DNA of 64,000 nt from an uncultured Eubacterium sp. (GTDB lineage Bacteria; Bacillota; Clostridia; Oscillospirales; Acutalibacteraceae). The notes beneath the pieces were generated by a model, which made no database searches, had not been told where the DNA came from, and was given only the letters and a program-made list of their open reading frames with translations. The position numbers and the translations under genes were made by a program. Shown piece by piece: positions 1-8,930 of the stretch (the first letter of the stretch is position 1; each line of letters opens with the position of its first letter). The stretch is taken from positions 1 to 64,000 of the forward strand of contig CAJTZJ010000008.1 of NCBI GenBank assembly GCA_910583925.1. Direction: 5' to 3'.

Positions 1-17
1 CTAAAGCTTTTCCTTTT

Positions 18-47
18 CCACCTGCACAGCAGGTGGTTGTCTTTTTT
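18..47 (+). terminator. Intrinsic terminator of an upstream gene
   Basis: A perfect 8-bp stem (CCACCTGC / GCAGGTGG) with an ACA loop is followed by a T-rich tract. It would end transcription from a plus-strand gene lying left of the window. Confidence 0.75.
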
Positions 48-57
48 ACATACAATG

Positions 58-91
58 CAAAACCCACGAACATTATGTTCGTGGGTTTTAA
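58..91. terminator. Bidirectional terminator after glgA
   Basis: The arms AACCCACGAACAT and ATGTTCGTGGGTT form a long stem flanked by A-runs and T-runs. It lies 10 bp past the glgA stop codon and most likely ends the minus-strand glycogen operon. Confidence 0.75.
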
Positions 92-100
92 TATTTTATA

Positions 101-1522
101 TCATTTTAAAAGTGATTTATACATCTTAATGTATTCATTTGCTGATTTGCCCCAGCTCATATCACAAAGGAGAGCACGCTCAACAAGTGTTTTCCAGTAA
201 TCCTTGCTGTTGAATGCGTCAATACCTCTGTAAATAGCACCAAGCATATCGTATGCATCATAGGTTTTAAATGTAAATCCGTTACCCTCGCCGTCACCGC
301 TGTCAGTAATAGAATCACGAAGACCGCCTGTTTCACGAACGATAGGCAAGGTGCCGTATCGAAGAGCAACCATCTGTGAAAGTCCGCAAGGCTCGCTCTT
401 ACTTGGCATTAAGAATAAATCAGAACCTGCATAAATTTTTCTTGCAAGATCAGGAACGAAGCCAAGACGAAGCCCAACTTTATCCGGATACTTATCGTGA
501 AGCTCACGGAAAAAGCTTTCATACTGCCATTCTCCGGAGCCGAGAACAACATACTGAACATTGCGCTCCCAAAGGCTCTTTTCAAGAACCTCTTTCATAA
601 GGTCTACTCCTTTATGACCAACAAGTCGTGTAACAATTCCGATAATCGGCACATCCGGGTCAACACGAAGCCCCATTGTTTTTTGAAGCTCTTCCTTATT
701 TTTAGCCTTTGCTGAGAAATCATCAGCATTGTAGTTTTCCCAAAGGGCGGGATCTGTTTCAGGATTGTAGCTTTCTGTATCAATACCGTTCAATATACCG
801 CAAAGCTTCCAGCTTCTCTGATTAAGAATAGGATCAAGCCCGTGTGAATACCAGGGATCAAGAATCTCTCTGGCATAGCTTGGAGAAACGGTTGTAACCT
901 TATTTGCGCATTCAATACCTGCCTTTAGGAAATTAACAAGCCCGTCATATTGGATAAGGCTGTAATGCTCCGGTGCAATGCCGAGAACATCCTCAAGCAG
1001 CTCGTTTCCGTATTTTCCCTGATACTGAATATTGTGGATAGTAAATACAGTTTTAATGTTTTCATATCCCATCTGATTTGCATAATAGCAGCTGTAATAA
1101 AGCGGTGTTAATGCACTCTGCCAATCATTACAATGAATGATATCCGGCTTCCAACCGATAGCAGGTATGATTTCAATTGCTGCTCTTGCAAAGAATGCGA
1201 ATCTTTCGGCATCGTCAAAATGGCCGTAAATTCCATCTCTTTTGAAATAATACTGGTTATCAAGAAAATAGAAAACTACGCCGTTGAGCTTTGCTTCAAA
1301 AATTCCGCAATATTGACGGCGCCAGCTTACAGGAACGGATATAGAGGTTATAAATTTCATTTTATCCTTGTATTCCTGCTTGATAGAATCATAAAGCGGC
1401 ATAACAACGCGGCATCCGATTAATCTTTTGCGAAGCGCTATCGGGAGTGAACCGGCAACATCGCCAAGACCGCCTGAAGCCATCCATGGATTTGCTTCTG
1501 ATGATACAAATAATACTTTCAT
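101..1522 (-). CDS. glgA: Glycogen synthase (ADP-glucose type)
   Basis: GlgA transfers glucose from ADP-glucose to the non-reducing end of an alpha-1,4-glucan in the cytoplasm. The 473-residue protein has the usual length for family GT5. The N-terminal glycine-rich loop (SGGLGDVAGSLP, residues about 17-28) binds ADP-glucose. HNIQYQGKY and NGIDTESYNP follow in mid-protein, and the C-terminal half carries RLVGHKG and the acid pair of EPCGLSQM. The ATG is preceded by GGAGGAG. It is the last gene of glgB-glgC-glgD-glgA, 12 bp after glgD. Recognised with high certainty. Confidence 0.96.
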   Translation of the reverse strand: MKVLFVSSEANPWMASGGLGDVAGSLPIALRKRLIGCRVVMPLYDSIKQEYKDKMKFITSISVPVSWRRQYCGIFEAKLNGVVFYFLDNQYYFKRDGIYGHFDDAERFAFFARAAIEIIPAIGWKPDIIHCNDWQSALTPLYYSCYYANQMGYENIKTVFTIHNIQYQGKYGNELLEDVLGIAPEHYSLIQYDGLVNFLKAGIECANKVTTVSPSYAREILDPWYSHGLDPILNQRSWKLCGILNGIDTESYNPETDPALWENYNADDFSAKAKNKEELQKTMGLRVDPDVPIIGIVTRLVGHKGVDLMKEVLEKSLWERNVQYVVLGSGEWQYESFFRELHDKYPDKVGLRLGFVPDLARKIYAGSDLFLMPSKSEPCGLSQMVALRYGTLPIVRETGGLRDSITDSGDGEGNGFTFKTYDAYDMLGAIYRGIDAFNSKDYWKTLVERALLCDMSWGKSANEYIKMYKSLLK

Positions 1523-1534
1523 TTTTCTCCTCCG

Positions 1535-2659
1535 TTAAATCCTTGTGCCCTTTGAAAGAGAAACAGGGAATGTTGGTGCGCCTGATAGCTCAACACCATT
1601 TTTTATATTAACATTTTTATCTGTTATAACGCAGTTTAATTTCGCATTTTCGCCTACAACAGTATCCTGCATTAAAATAGAATTTTTAACAACTGCACCT
1701 TTTCCGATTTTAACGCCCTTGAATATGATTGAATTTTCAACTGTTCCGTCAATAATACAGCCATCTGCTGCAAGTGAATTTGTAAACTTGGATTCATGAC
1801 CGTAAAGAGAAGGCATATCATCTCTTTCCTTGGTACAGATAGGCGAATTCTTTCTGAAAAGCTTATTTCTGTTTTCTTTTTCAAGAAGCTTCATTGAAAC
1901 ATCATAATATGCCTGAACAGATGAAAGCGTTCCTACAAAGTCGTTTGTTGCATCGTAAGCATATATTTTAAGATTTTTGGCATTAGCCATTATAATATTT
2001 CTCTGAAATGAGATTTCGTTTTTTGAATGCGCTGTTGTGATAAGAGCTTCCAAAAGATATTTTTTCATTATAACAATATTAACACTGTGGAAAATATTGC
2101 CTTCATCTGTTCGGTCAAGGCTCATTTCGGAGATTTTTCCGTCTTTTTCAACCTTGTCAAAGCAGATTATGGAACCGATACCCTCCGGCATAGGTGCCTT
2201 TACTCCGACGATTGTTATATCGGCGTTGCTTTTTTCGTGTGCATCAAAAAGGGCTTCATAATCAAGAGATAAAACATTGTTGCAATCGCTCATAACAACA
2301 TATTCCTGATTGCTCTGTTCTAAAAATCCCTTATTGCCGTAAATCGCATCAATTCTGTTGCCCCACATTGCTGCTGAGCCAACATTGAAAGGCGGAAGTA
2401 TGAACAAGCCGTCATTTTTTCTGCTTAAATCCCAGGGTTTACCTGTTCCGACATGGTCCATAAGAGATTGGAAATTGGCATTTGTTATAACTCCGATTTT
2501 TGTTATGCCGCTTTCAACCATATTGGAAAGCGGAAAGTCTATTAATCTGTATCTTGAACAGAATGGCACAGAGCCCATTGTTCGCATTGCAGTTAAGCTG
2601 TCAAGCGCTTCCTCGTGAACATTGGCAAAAACCATTCCTAAAACTGTTTTTCCATTCAT
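1535..2659 (-). CDS. glgD: GlgD, non-catalytic paralogue of ADP-glucose pyrophosphorylase
   Basis: In Firmicutes, GlgD pairs with GlgC and stimulates it while having little activity itself. The 374-residue protein keeps the nucleotidyltransferase core (RYRLIDFPLSNMVESG, near residue 40) and a C-terminal left-handed beta-helix of hexapeptide-like repeats (about residues 290-370). The glycine-rich nucleotide loop of GlgC is replaced by VFANVHEEALDSL, as expected for a regulatory subunit. Its ATG follows AGGAGG and lies 3 bp after the glgC stop codon, so the two are surely co-translated. Confidence 0.93.
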   Translation of the reverse strand: MNGKTVLGMVFANVHEEALDSLTAMRTMGSVPFCSRYRLIDFPLSNMVESGITKIGVITNANFQSLMDHVGTGKPWDLSRKNDGLFILPPFNVGSAAMWGNRIDAIYGNKGFLEQSNQEYVVMSDCNNVLSLDYEALFDAHEKSNADITIVGVKAPMPEGIGSIICFDKVEKDGKISEMSLDRTDEGNIFHSVNIVIMKKYLLEALITTAHSKNEISFQRNIIMANAKNLKIYAYDATNDFVGTLSSVQAYYDVSMKLLEKENRNKLFRKNSPICTKERDDMPSLYGHESKFTNSLAADGCIIDGTVENSIIFKGVKIGKGAVVKNSILMQDTVVGENAKLNCVITDKNVNIKNGVELSGAPTFPVSLSKGTRI

Positions 2660-2662
2660 GGC

Positions 2663-3871
2663 TTATACCTCCTCTCCTGATTTTATCATAACGCCGGGTT
2701 GAACTTCTTTGCCGCTTGTTATAACAGCATCAGAGCCTATAACGGCAATTCCCCAGCTTTCCGGATTTTCAAGATGCTCGGGGATTTCTCCGATTTTAGC
2801 ATCTTCTTCAATAACTGCGTTTTCAGCAACGATTGAATAATAAACCTTTGCGCCTTTTTTAATTGTTGCTCCCGGCATAATTACGCTGTATCGTACATCT
2901 GCGCCGTTTTCGATGGTTACATCACTGAAAATAACACTGTAATCAACATTGCCTTCAATTTCACAGCCTTCTGAAATTGAAGAATTCTCAACGATTGCAT
3001 TTGACCCTATGTAATGCGGTGGGGACATTGGATTTCTGCTGTAAATTCTCCAGCTCTTGTCGCTTAAATCAAGATCAACATTTGGATTTATAATATCCAG
3101 ATTGGCTTCCCAAAGAGAATCAATTGTTCCGACATCTTTCCAATATCCCTTGAATGGAAATGCAAACATTTTTTCATTTGCATTAAGCATTGCAGGAATA
3201 ATATTTTTGCCGAAATCGTTTGCAGAGCCCTCTGTGTTCTCATCCTGAATTAAATATTGCTTCAACTTGTCCCAGCTGAAAACATAAACACCCATTGAAG
3301 CCTTGTTTGATTTCGGCTCAGCAGGTTTTTCTGCAAATTCATAAATTCTGTCTGTGTCATCTGTTGCAAGAATACCAAAGCGTGATGCTTCCTCCCAAGG
3401 AACCTCAAGCACGGCGATGGTGCATGCAGCATCGTTCTTTTTATGGAAGTCAATCATTTTTGCATAATTCATTTTATAAATGTGATCTCCGGAAAGGATG
3501 ACAACATATTCAGGATCATACTTTTCAATAAAATTGATGTTCTGATAAATCGCGTTTGCAGTGCCTTTATACCATTCAGCACCTCCGATAGCTTCGTATG
3601 GCGAAAGTACATGAACACCTCCGTTTTGTCTGTCTAAATCCCATGGCTGGCCGTTGCCGAGATAATCGTTAAGCTCGAGCGGCTGATACTGAGTAAGAAC
3701 GCCAACGGTATAAATACCGCTGTTTACGCAGTTTGAAAGCGGAAAATCTATAATTCTGTATTTACCGCCGTATGGAACGGCCGGCTTTGCTATATTTTTT
3801 GTAAGTACGCCAAGACGGCTGCCCTGACCGCCTGCAAGCAGCATTGCAACAACATTTGATTTGCGTGCCAT
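2663..3871 (-). CDS. glgC: Glucose-1-phosphate adenylyltransferase
   Basis: GlgC makes ADP-glucose from glucose-1-phosphate and ATP, the committed step of glycogen synthesis. The 402-residue protein carries the catalytic loop AGGQGSRLGVLT near residue 13, then KPAVPYGGKYRIIDFPLSN, the HIYKMNY element of the sugar-binding region, and a C-terminal beta-helix. AAGGAGG precedes the ATG. It lies between glgB (25 bp upstream) and glgD. In this family activity is tuned by metabolites and by GlgD; no regulatory site is visible here. Confidence 0.96.
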   Translation of the reverse strand: MARKSNVVAMLLAGGQGSRLGVLTKNIAKPAVPYGGKYRIIDFPLSNCVNSGIYTVGVLTQYQPLELNDYLGNGQPWDLDRQNGGVHVLSPYEAIGGAEWYKGTANAIYQNINFIEKYDPEYVVILSGDHIYKMNYAKMIDFHKKNDAACTIAVLEVPWEEASRFGILATDDTDRIYEFAEKPAEPKSNKASMGVYVFSWDKLKQYLIQDENTEGSANDFGKNIIPAMLNANEKMFAFPFKGYWKDVGTIDSLWEANLDIINPNVDLDLSDKSWRIYSRNPMSPPHYIGSNAIVENSSISEGCEIEGNVDYSVIFSDVTIENGADVRYSVIMPGATIKKGAKVYYSIVAENAVIEEDAKIGEIPEHLENPESWGIAVIGSDAVITSGKEVQPGVMIKSGEEV

Positions 3872-3896
3872 AAATTTTTCCTCCTTAATTAATCTG

Positions 3897-5777
3897 TTAG
3901 TTGTTTTTTTCTAAAAACAGGGCGTTAAGACCACCCAGCTTAATCCCGATACTCTGTTCAAAACCATGCATGGGCTTTTTAGCTGATTTATAAGTTCCGG
4001 AAAGCCTTGCCTTGCCGCCGCCGTATTTTTTAAGATTACTGTCAAATATAACTTTGTATGTGCCTTTATCGGGAACACCGATTCTGTATTCCTCATGCTC
4101 AACAGGTGTAAAATTGAAGATACCTATAATTTCTTTTCCTTCTTTGCTCATTCTGCGGAACGCAATCGTTGAATTTCTGTTATCATCGCTTGAAATCCAG
4201 CTGAATCCCTCCCAGCTGTAATCAATCTCCCAAAGCTCGGGATGAGCTTTATAGAAATGGTTCAGTTCCTTTGAAAACTGCTGAAGCTTTTTATGCTTGT
4301 CGAAATCCAGAAGAAGCCAATCAAGCCCCTCTTCGTAAGCCCATTCCTTGAATTGACCGAATTCCTGACCCATAAACAGAAGCTTTTTTCCGGGATGAGC
4401 CATCATATAGGAAAGGAAAAGTCTCATACCGTCAAATTTCATTTCATATTCGCCGGGCATTTTATTAAGCAGGCTGCATTTTCCGTGAACAACCTCATCG
4501 TGGCTGATCGGAAGTACAAAGTTTTCCGAAAAAGCATAAAAGAAGCTGAAGGTAATGCAATCGTGATTGTTTTTTCTGAATAAAGGATCAAGGGAGGTGT
4601 AACGAAGCATATCGTTCATCCAGCCCATATTCCATTTAAAGTTAAATCCCAGACCGCCGATATCGGTTGGCATTGTAATCATTGGCCATGCCGTTGATTC
4701 CTCTGCAATCATCATAATGGACGGATGCTCTTTGAACATGGCGGAATTAAGCGTTTTGAAGAATTCCACAGCTTCGTAATTTTCTCTTCCGCCGTCCTTG
4801 TTTGCCAGCCATTCTCCTGCATTTCTGCCGTAGTCAAGGTAAAGCATAGATGCTACCGCATCAACTCTTAAGCCGTCAAAGTGATATTTATCTGCCCAGT
4901 ACATAGCAGAAGAAATAAGAAAGCTTTTTACCTCGTTTTTGCCATAGTCAAAAACTCTTGTGCCCCATTCTTTATGTTCGCCCTTTCTCATATCACTGTA
5001 TTCATAGAGCGGTTCGCCGTCAAATTCATAAAGACCGCAGGCATCTTTAGGAAAGTGGGCTGGAACCCAGTCAAGTATAACACCTATTCCGGCCTTATGG
5101 CACTGATCAACGAAATACATCAAATCCTCAGGTTTGCCGTATCTTGAGGTAGGCGCAAAATATCCTGTAACCTGATAGCCCCAGGATCCGTCGAACGGAT
5201 ATTCCATAACAGGCATCATTTCAATATGGGTATATCCCATATCTTTTACATAAGGAATAAGCGCATCGGCCATTTCTCTGTATGAAAGAAAATCTCCGTT
5301 TTCATGTCTTTTCCAGGAACCGAAATGGATTTCATAAATGTTTACAGGCTGTTCAAGCATATTTTTGCTTTTTTTGCCGTCAATCCATTTCTTATCGGTC
5401 CATTTATATTTATCTATTTCGTAAACTTTGCTTGCGGTGCCGGGCCTTGTTTCACAGTGAAAGCCGTATGGATCTGCCTTTTCAAGAGTTCTGCCGTCTT
5501 TTGTGCGAATTGCATATTTATAGCAATCATAAATATGAACACCGCTTTTTATACATTCCCATATTCCCGGAGCAATCGGAATCATATAATTCGCTTCGTA
5601 ATTCCAACTGTTGAAATCGCCGACAAGGGAAACCGCCTGAGCATTAGGCGCCCAGACACGGAAAGCAAATGTATCTCCTTTTATTCTATGAACGCCGAAA
5701 AACTCATATGCCCTGTAATTCTCTCCTTTATGGAAAAGATAAACAGGGAATTGATATTCCTTTTTGATTTCACTCAT
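3897..5777 (-). CDS. glgB: 1,4-alpha-glucan branching enzyme
   Basis: GlgB cuts an alpha-1,4 chain and reattaches it as an alpha-1,6 branch. An N-terminal CBM48 domain (about residues 20-110, FRVWAPNAQAVSLVGDFN) is followed by a GH13 barrel with DWVPAHFPKD, the nucleophile region GLRVDAVASM, the acid/base region MIAEESTAWP and PISHDEVVHGK, then a C-terminal all-beta domain. I place the start at 5777 (MSEIKKEYQF) because AAGGAG lies 10 bp before it. An in-frame upstream ATG at 5804 overlaps no ribosome binding site. The protein is then 626 residues. It is the first gene of the glycogen operon. Confidence 0.95.
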   Translation of the reverse strand: MSEIKKEYQFPVYLFHKGENYRAYEFFGVHRIKGDTFAFRVWAPNAQAVSLVGDFNSWNYEANYMIPIAPGIWECIKSGVHIYDCYKYAIRTKDGRTLEKADPYGFHCETRPGTASKVYEIDKYKWTDKKWIDGKKSKNMLEQPVNIYEIHFGSWKRHENGDFLSYREMADALIPYVKDMGYTHIEMMPVMEYPFDGSWGYQVTGYFAPTSRYGKPEDLMYFVDQCHKAGIGVILDWVPAHFPKDACGLYEFDGEPLYEYSDMRKGEHKEWGTRVFDYGKNEVKSFLISSAMYWADKYHFDGLRVDAVASMLYLDYGRNAGEWLANKDGGRENYEAVEFFKTLNSAMFKEHPSIMMIAEESTAWPMITMPTDIGGLGFNFKWNMGWMNDMLRYTSLDPLFRKNNHDCITFSFFYAFSENFVLPISHDEVVHGKCSLLNKMPGEYEMKFDGMRLFLSYMMAHPGKKLLFMGQEFGQFKEWAYEEGLDWLLLDFDKHKKLQQFSKELNHFYKAHPELWEIDYSWEGFSWISSDDNRNSTIAFRRMSKEGKEIIGIFNFTPVEHEEYRIGVPDKGTYKVIFDSNLKKYGGGKARLSGTYKSAKKPMHGFEQSIGIKLGGLNALFLEKNN

Positions 5778-5976
5778 AAGTTTTAATCTCCTTTTTCTGA
5801 GCATATCTTAAAACAAGCAAAAATTTTGCTGCTTTATGGGGATTAAATTCAAAATGATTTTTTGTGCATAATACCCAATATTATTATAATTCAATGCTAT
5901 TGTATCATTATGAAACCTAATATTCAAGGCTTTTTTGTTTATTTTGTTACAAGTTTTTTTTTTGCTTTTTAAATTA

Positions 5977-6018
5977 TTGTGCAACATGTTACAAATGTTA
6001 CGCAAATGTTTGTGCAAC
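5977..6018. promoter_or_regulatory. Repeat cluster between glgB and the ANTAR gene
   Basis: The gap 5778-6195 holds no gene. It is AT-rich with a T10 tract. Within it TTGTGCAAC occurs twice in direct orientation (5977-5985 and 6010-6018, 33 bp apart) and brackets two copies of ATGTTAC (5986-5992, 5995-6001). Regular spacing in a divergent intergenic region suggests operator sites, but the binding protein is unknown. I see only a weak minus-strand -10 (TATAAT at 5883-5888) for the glycogen operon. Confidence 0.4.
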
Positions 6019-6140
6019 CTAAAGAAAAGTGTAAATATATTAGATTGTATAGAGATAAGCAATTTGGGAAAAGATAAAAAATTCAAATAAATTTGCTGAA
6101 AAATTTTCTATATAAATGAAAAATATAATAGATTTTGCTA

Positions 6141-6170
6141 TTGACTGTATAGAATTTATTAGGATATAAT
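6141..6170 (+). promoter_or_regulatory. Promoter of the ANTAR regulator
   Basis: TTGACT (6141-6146) and TATAAT (6165-6170) are 18 bp apart. AAAGGAGGG and the GTG start follow within 30 bp. Confidence 0.75.
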
Positions 6171-6195
6171 ACTATTTATTAAAGGAGGGAGTGCG

Positions 6196-6711
6196 GTGAA
6201 AGATATTATTGTTGTTTATCCTTCAAAAAATATCGCAATGAAGCTTCGCGCTCTTATCGAAAAAGGCGGCTATCATGTGTCGCATATATGTGCGCATGGT
6301 TCAACTGCTCTTGAAATTGCTCAGGAAAAAAGAAAGGGCGTTATTGTTTGTCCTTTTGTTATGAGTGATATGTCATCTGCTGAGCTTGCCGAGGTACTGC
6401 CGGATGGTTTTGATATTGTTGCTCTTTCCAAAAACGGCAGTGAACAGTATATGGGCAATATGTTAACTCTGACGATGCCGCTTGATTTAAATGAATTTCT
6501 CCAAACAATAGGAATTCTTGCCTTAAGTCAATCGGGATTTACCAAAAGAAGCGAAAGTGAAAATGATTATATATCAAAGGCAAAGGAAGCGCTGATGAGC
6601 GTTAAAGGTATGAATGAAGCGCAGGCTCATAAATATCTTCAAAGGGTTAGTATGAACAGCGGCAAAAAGCTTTTGCAGACGGCAATGGATATTTTGGATG
6701 AATTGGATTAA
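6196..6711 (+). CDS. ANTAR-domain response-regulator-like protein with degenerate receiver
   Basis: The 171-residue protein has an N-terminal receiver-like fold (residues 1-110) and a C-terminal ANTAR domain (about residues 120-170, with KAKEALMSVKGMNEAQAHKYL). ANTAR domains bind paired RNA hairpins and prevent transcription termination. In the receiver the usual phospho-acceptor strand is replaced by GVIVCPFVMSDM, with no aspartate at the expected place, so phosphorylation is unlikely. The GTG start follows AAAGGAGGG. The gene diverges from the glycogen operon; whether it acts on it is not shown by the sequence. Confidence 0.85.
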   Translation: MKDIIVVYPSKNIAMKLRALIEKGGYHVSHICAHGSTALEIAQEKRKGVIVCPFVMSDMSSAELAEVLPDGFDIVALSKNGSEQYMGNMLTLTMPLDLNEFLQTIGILALSQSGFTKRSESENDYISKAKEALMSVKGMNEAQAHKYLQRVSMNSGKKLLQTAMDILDELD

Positions 6712-6758
6712 TATTGCAGCATAGCACGATTTGCGTATTTTATAGCACATTCTGAGAT

Positions 6759-6786
6759 TTTAACTTCATATTTTTGGAAGTATAAT
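6759..6786 (+). promoter_or_regulatory. Probable dapF promoter
   Basis: TTTAAC (6759-6764) and TATAAT (6781-6786) are spaced 16 bp, 47 bp before the dapF ATG. Confidence 0.5.
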
Positions 6787-6832
6787 TAAGCTGAGTTAGA
6801 AAAGCTTATTATTTAATTACGGAGATGATTTT

Positions 6833-7672
6833 ATGAAATTTACAAAAATGCACGGTTGCGGAAATGATTATGTCTATGTAAACGGCTTTGAAGAAAACAT
6901 TGCCGATGAAGCAAAGGCAGCCATTATTGTTTCCGACCGTCATTTCGGAATAGGTGCCGATGGATTAATCATTATTAAGCCGTCTGATATTGCTGATTTT
7001 GAAATGGTAATGTATAATGCCGATGGTTCCCGCGGTGCAATGTGCGGTAACGGCGTACGCTGTGTTGCTAAATATGTTTATGATCATAAATTAACAGATA
7101 AAACATCCATTTCTATTGCTTCTATGGGTTCAATTAAATATATTGATGTTGATGTTGAAAACGGCAAAGTTGTTTCAGCCAAGGTTGATATGGGAAGCCC
7201 TGTACTTGAAGCAAAGAAAATTCCTGTTTTGTCTGAAAACGAAAAAGCCGTTAACGAAAAAATTACTGTTGACGGCAAGGATTATCTGATGACCTGTGTT
7301 TCAATGGGAAATCCTCACGCAGTTGTTTTTACGGATATTCCCGTAAGCGAATTTCCTCTTGAAAAAATCGGTCCGAAATTTGAAAACAATCCGGTTTTTC
7401 CCGATAGAGTCAATACGGAGTTTGTGAATATTACAGACAGAAAAAATCTGAATATGCGTGTTTGGGAGCGTGGCTCGGGCGAAACCCTTGCCTGCGGAAC
7501 AGGCACCTGCGCAACTGTTGTTGCGGCAATATTAAACGGCTATGCTGATAATGATGTTACGGTTCATTTAATCGGCGGTGATTTAAAAATCAGCTGGAGC
7601 GGAAATGAGGCGGACAGTGTGTTTATGACAGGTCCTGCAGAAACGGTTTTCAGCGGAGAAATAGATTTATAA
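6833..7672 (+). CDS. dapF: Diaminopimelate epimerase
   Basis: DapF interconverts LL- and meso-diaminopimelate for lysine and peptidoglycan synthesis, using two cysteines and no cofactor. Both are visible in the 279-residue protein: MCGNGVRC near residue 73 and ACGTGTCAT near residue 223. GADGLI, NADGS and GNPHAVVF are further family blocks. The ATG follows GGAGATGATTTT. It is followed after 18 bp by dapL, the enzyme that makes its LL-DAP substrate. Confidence 0.97.
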   Translation: MKFTKMHGCGNDYVYVNGFEENIADEAKAAIIVSDRHFGIGADGLIIIKPSDIADFEMVMYNADGSRGAMCGNGVRCVAKYVYDHKLTDKTSISIASMGSIKYIDVDVENGKVVSAKVDMGSPVLEAKKIPVLSENEKAVNEKITVDGKDYLMTCVSMGNPHAVVFTDIPVSEFPLEKIGPKFENNPVFPDRVNTEFVNITDRKNLNMRVWERGSGETLACGTGTCATVVAAILNGYADNDVTVHLIGGDLKISWSGNEADSVFMTGPAETVFSGEIDL

Positions 7673-7690
7673 TTATTGGAGGTTTATCAT

Positions 7691-8905
7691 ATGAAGATTA
7701 ATGAAAACTTTTTAAAAATTGAAAGCTCTTATCTGTTTTCAACTGTTGCGAAGAAGCAGCGTGAATATCAGGCAGCGCATCCTGATAAAGAGGTTATCCG
7801 CCTTTCTATCGGTGATGTAACAAAACCGCTTGTTCCTGCCGTTGTTGAAGCAATGCATAAGGCAGTGGACGAGATGGCAAATGAAGATACTTTCCGCGGC
7901 TATCCGCCGGAGTATGGCTATGATTTCATTCTTGATGCTATTCAGAAGAATGATTACGCAGACAGAGGAATTGATATTGCCAAGGATGAAATTTTCCTTT
8001 CAGACGGTGCTAAGTCTGACTGCGGAAATATAGGCGATATATTCAGTGTTGATAATAAGGTTGCTATCTGTGATCCTGTTTATCCCGTGTACCTTGATAC
8101 AAATATTATGGCAGGCAGAAGCGGAGATAAAGGCGAAAACGGTCTTTATGAAAATATTATCTATATGCCCTGTACGGCAGAAAACGGTTTTATGCCTGCG
8201 CTTCCGAAAGAAAAGGCAGATGTTATTTATCTCTGCTTCCCGAATAACCCTATCGGTGTAACTGCTTCTAAGGAGCAGTTAAAGGTGTGGGTTGACTATG
8301 CTCTTGAGAATCATTCACTTATTCTTTTCGACTCGGCTTATGAAGCATTTATTACAGATGATTCTCCAAAATCGATTTATGAAATTGAGGGCGCTAAGAA
8401 ATGTGCTATTGAGCTTCGTTCGTTCTCTAAAACAGCCGGCTTTACAGGTATGCGCTGCGGCTATACCGTTGTTCCTAAGGAACTTGTTTTTGACGGCACA
8501 AGTCTTAACCCGTTGTGGGCTCGCCGTCAGGCAACAAAGTTCAATGGTGTAAGCTATGTTACTCAGCGTGCTGCCGAAGCAGTATACAGTGAAGAGGGCA
8601 GAAAGCAGACGAAAGAGGTTATTGCGTATTATCAGAGAAATGCAAAAACAATTTTTGATGGTCTTACAGAGGCTGGCTTTATCTGCTATGGTGCTAAGAA
8701 TTCTCCATATGTTTGGCTTTCAACGCCTGATGGAATGACCTCTTGGGAATTCTTTGATGATTTGCTTGATAAGTGCCAGGTTGTCGGCACACCGGGCTCA
8801 GGCTTCGGTCCGAGCGGAGAAGGCTATTTAAGATTAACAGCCTTCGGTAATTATGAAAAAACGATTGAAGCTGTTGAACGCATTAAGTCTGTTTACGGCA
8901 AGTAA
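7691..8905 (+). CDS. dapL: LL-diaminopimelate aminotransferase
   Basis: DapL converts tetrahydrodipicolinate and glutamate directly to LL-diaminopimelate with pyridoxal phosphate, bypassing the succinylase and acetylase routes. The 404-residue fold-type I aminotransferase shows RLSIGDVTKPL, FRGYPPEYGY, CFPNNPIGVT and the PLP lysine in RSFSKTAGFTG. I choose ATG 7691 because GGAGG lies 8 bp upstream; an in-frame TTG at 7676 precedes that site. Together with dapF it completes the aminotransferase branch of lysine synthesis. Confidence 0.95.
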   Translation: MKINENFLKIESSYLFSTVAKKQREYQAAHPDKEVIRLSIGDVTKPLVPAVVEAMHKAVDEMANEDTFRGYPPEYGYDFILDAIQKNDYADRGIDIAKDEIFLSDGAKSDCGNIGDIFSVDNKVAICDPVYPVYLDTNIMAGRSGDKGENGLYENIIYMPCTAENGFMPALPKEKADVIYLCFPNNPIGVTASKEQLKVWVDYALENHSLILFDSAYEAFITDDSPKSIYEIEGAKKCAIELRSFSKTAGFTGMRCGYTVVPKELVFDGTSLNPLWARRQATKFNGVSYVTQRAAEAVYSEEGRKQTKEVIAYYQRNAKTIFDGLTEAGFICYGAKNSPYVWLSTPDGMTSWEFFDDLLDKCQVVGTPGSGFGPSGEGYLRLTAFGNYEKTIEAVERIKSVYGK

Positions 8906-8930
8906 TTTATAAAATAGGAGGAATTTTAAA

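Noticed and set aside
4881..5786. Long plus-strand open frames opposite glgB
   Set aside because: They are antisense shadows of the GH13 gene, without ribosome binding sites or recognisable domains.
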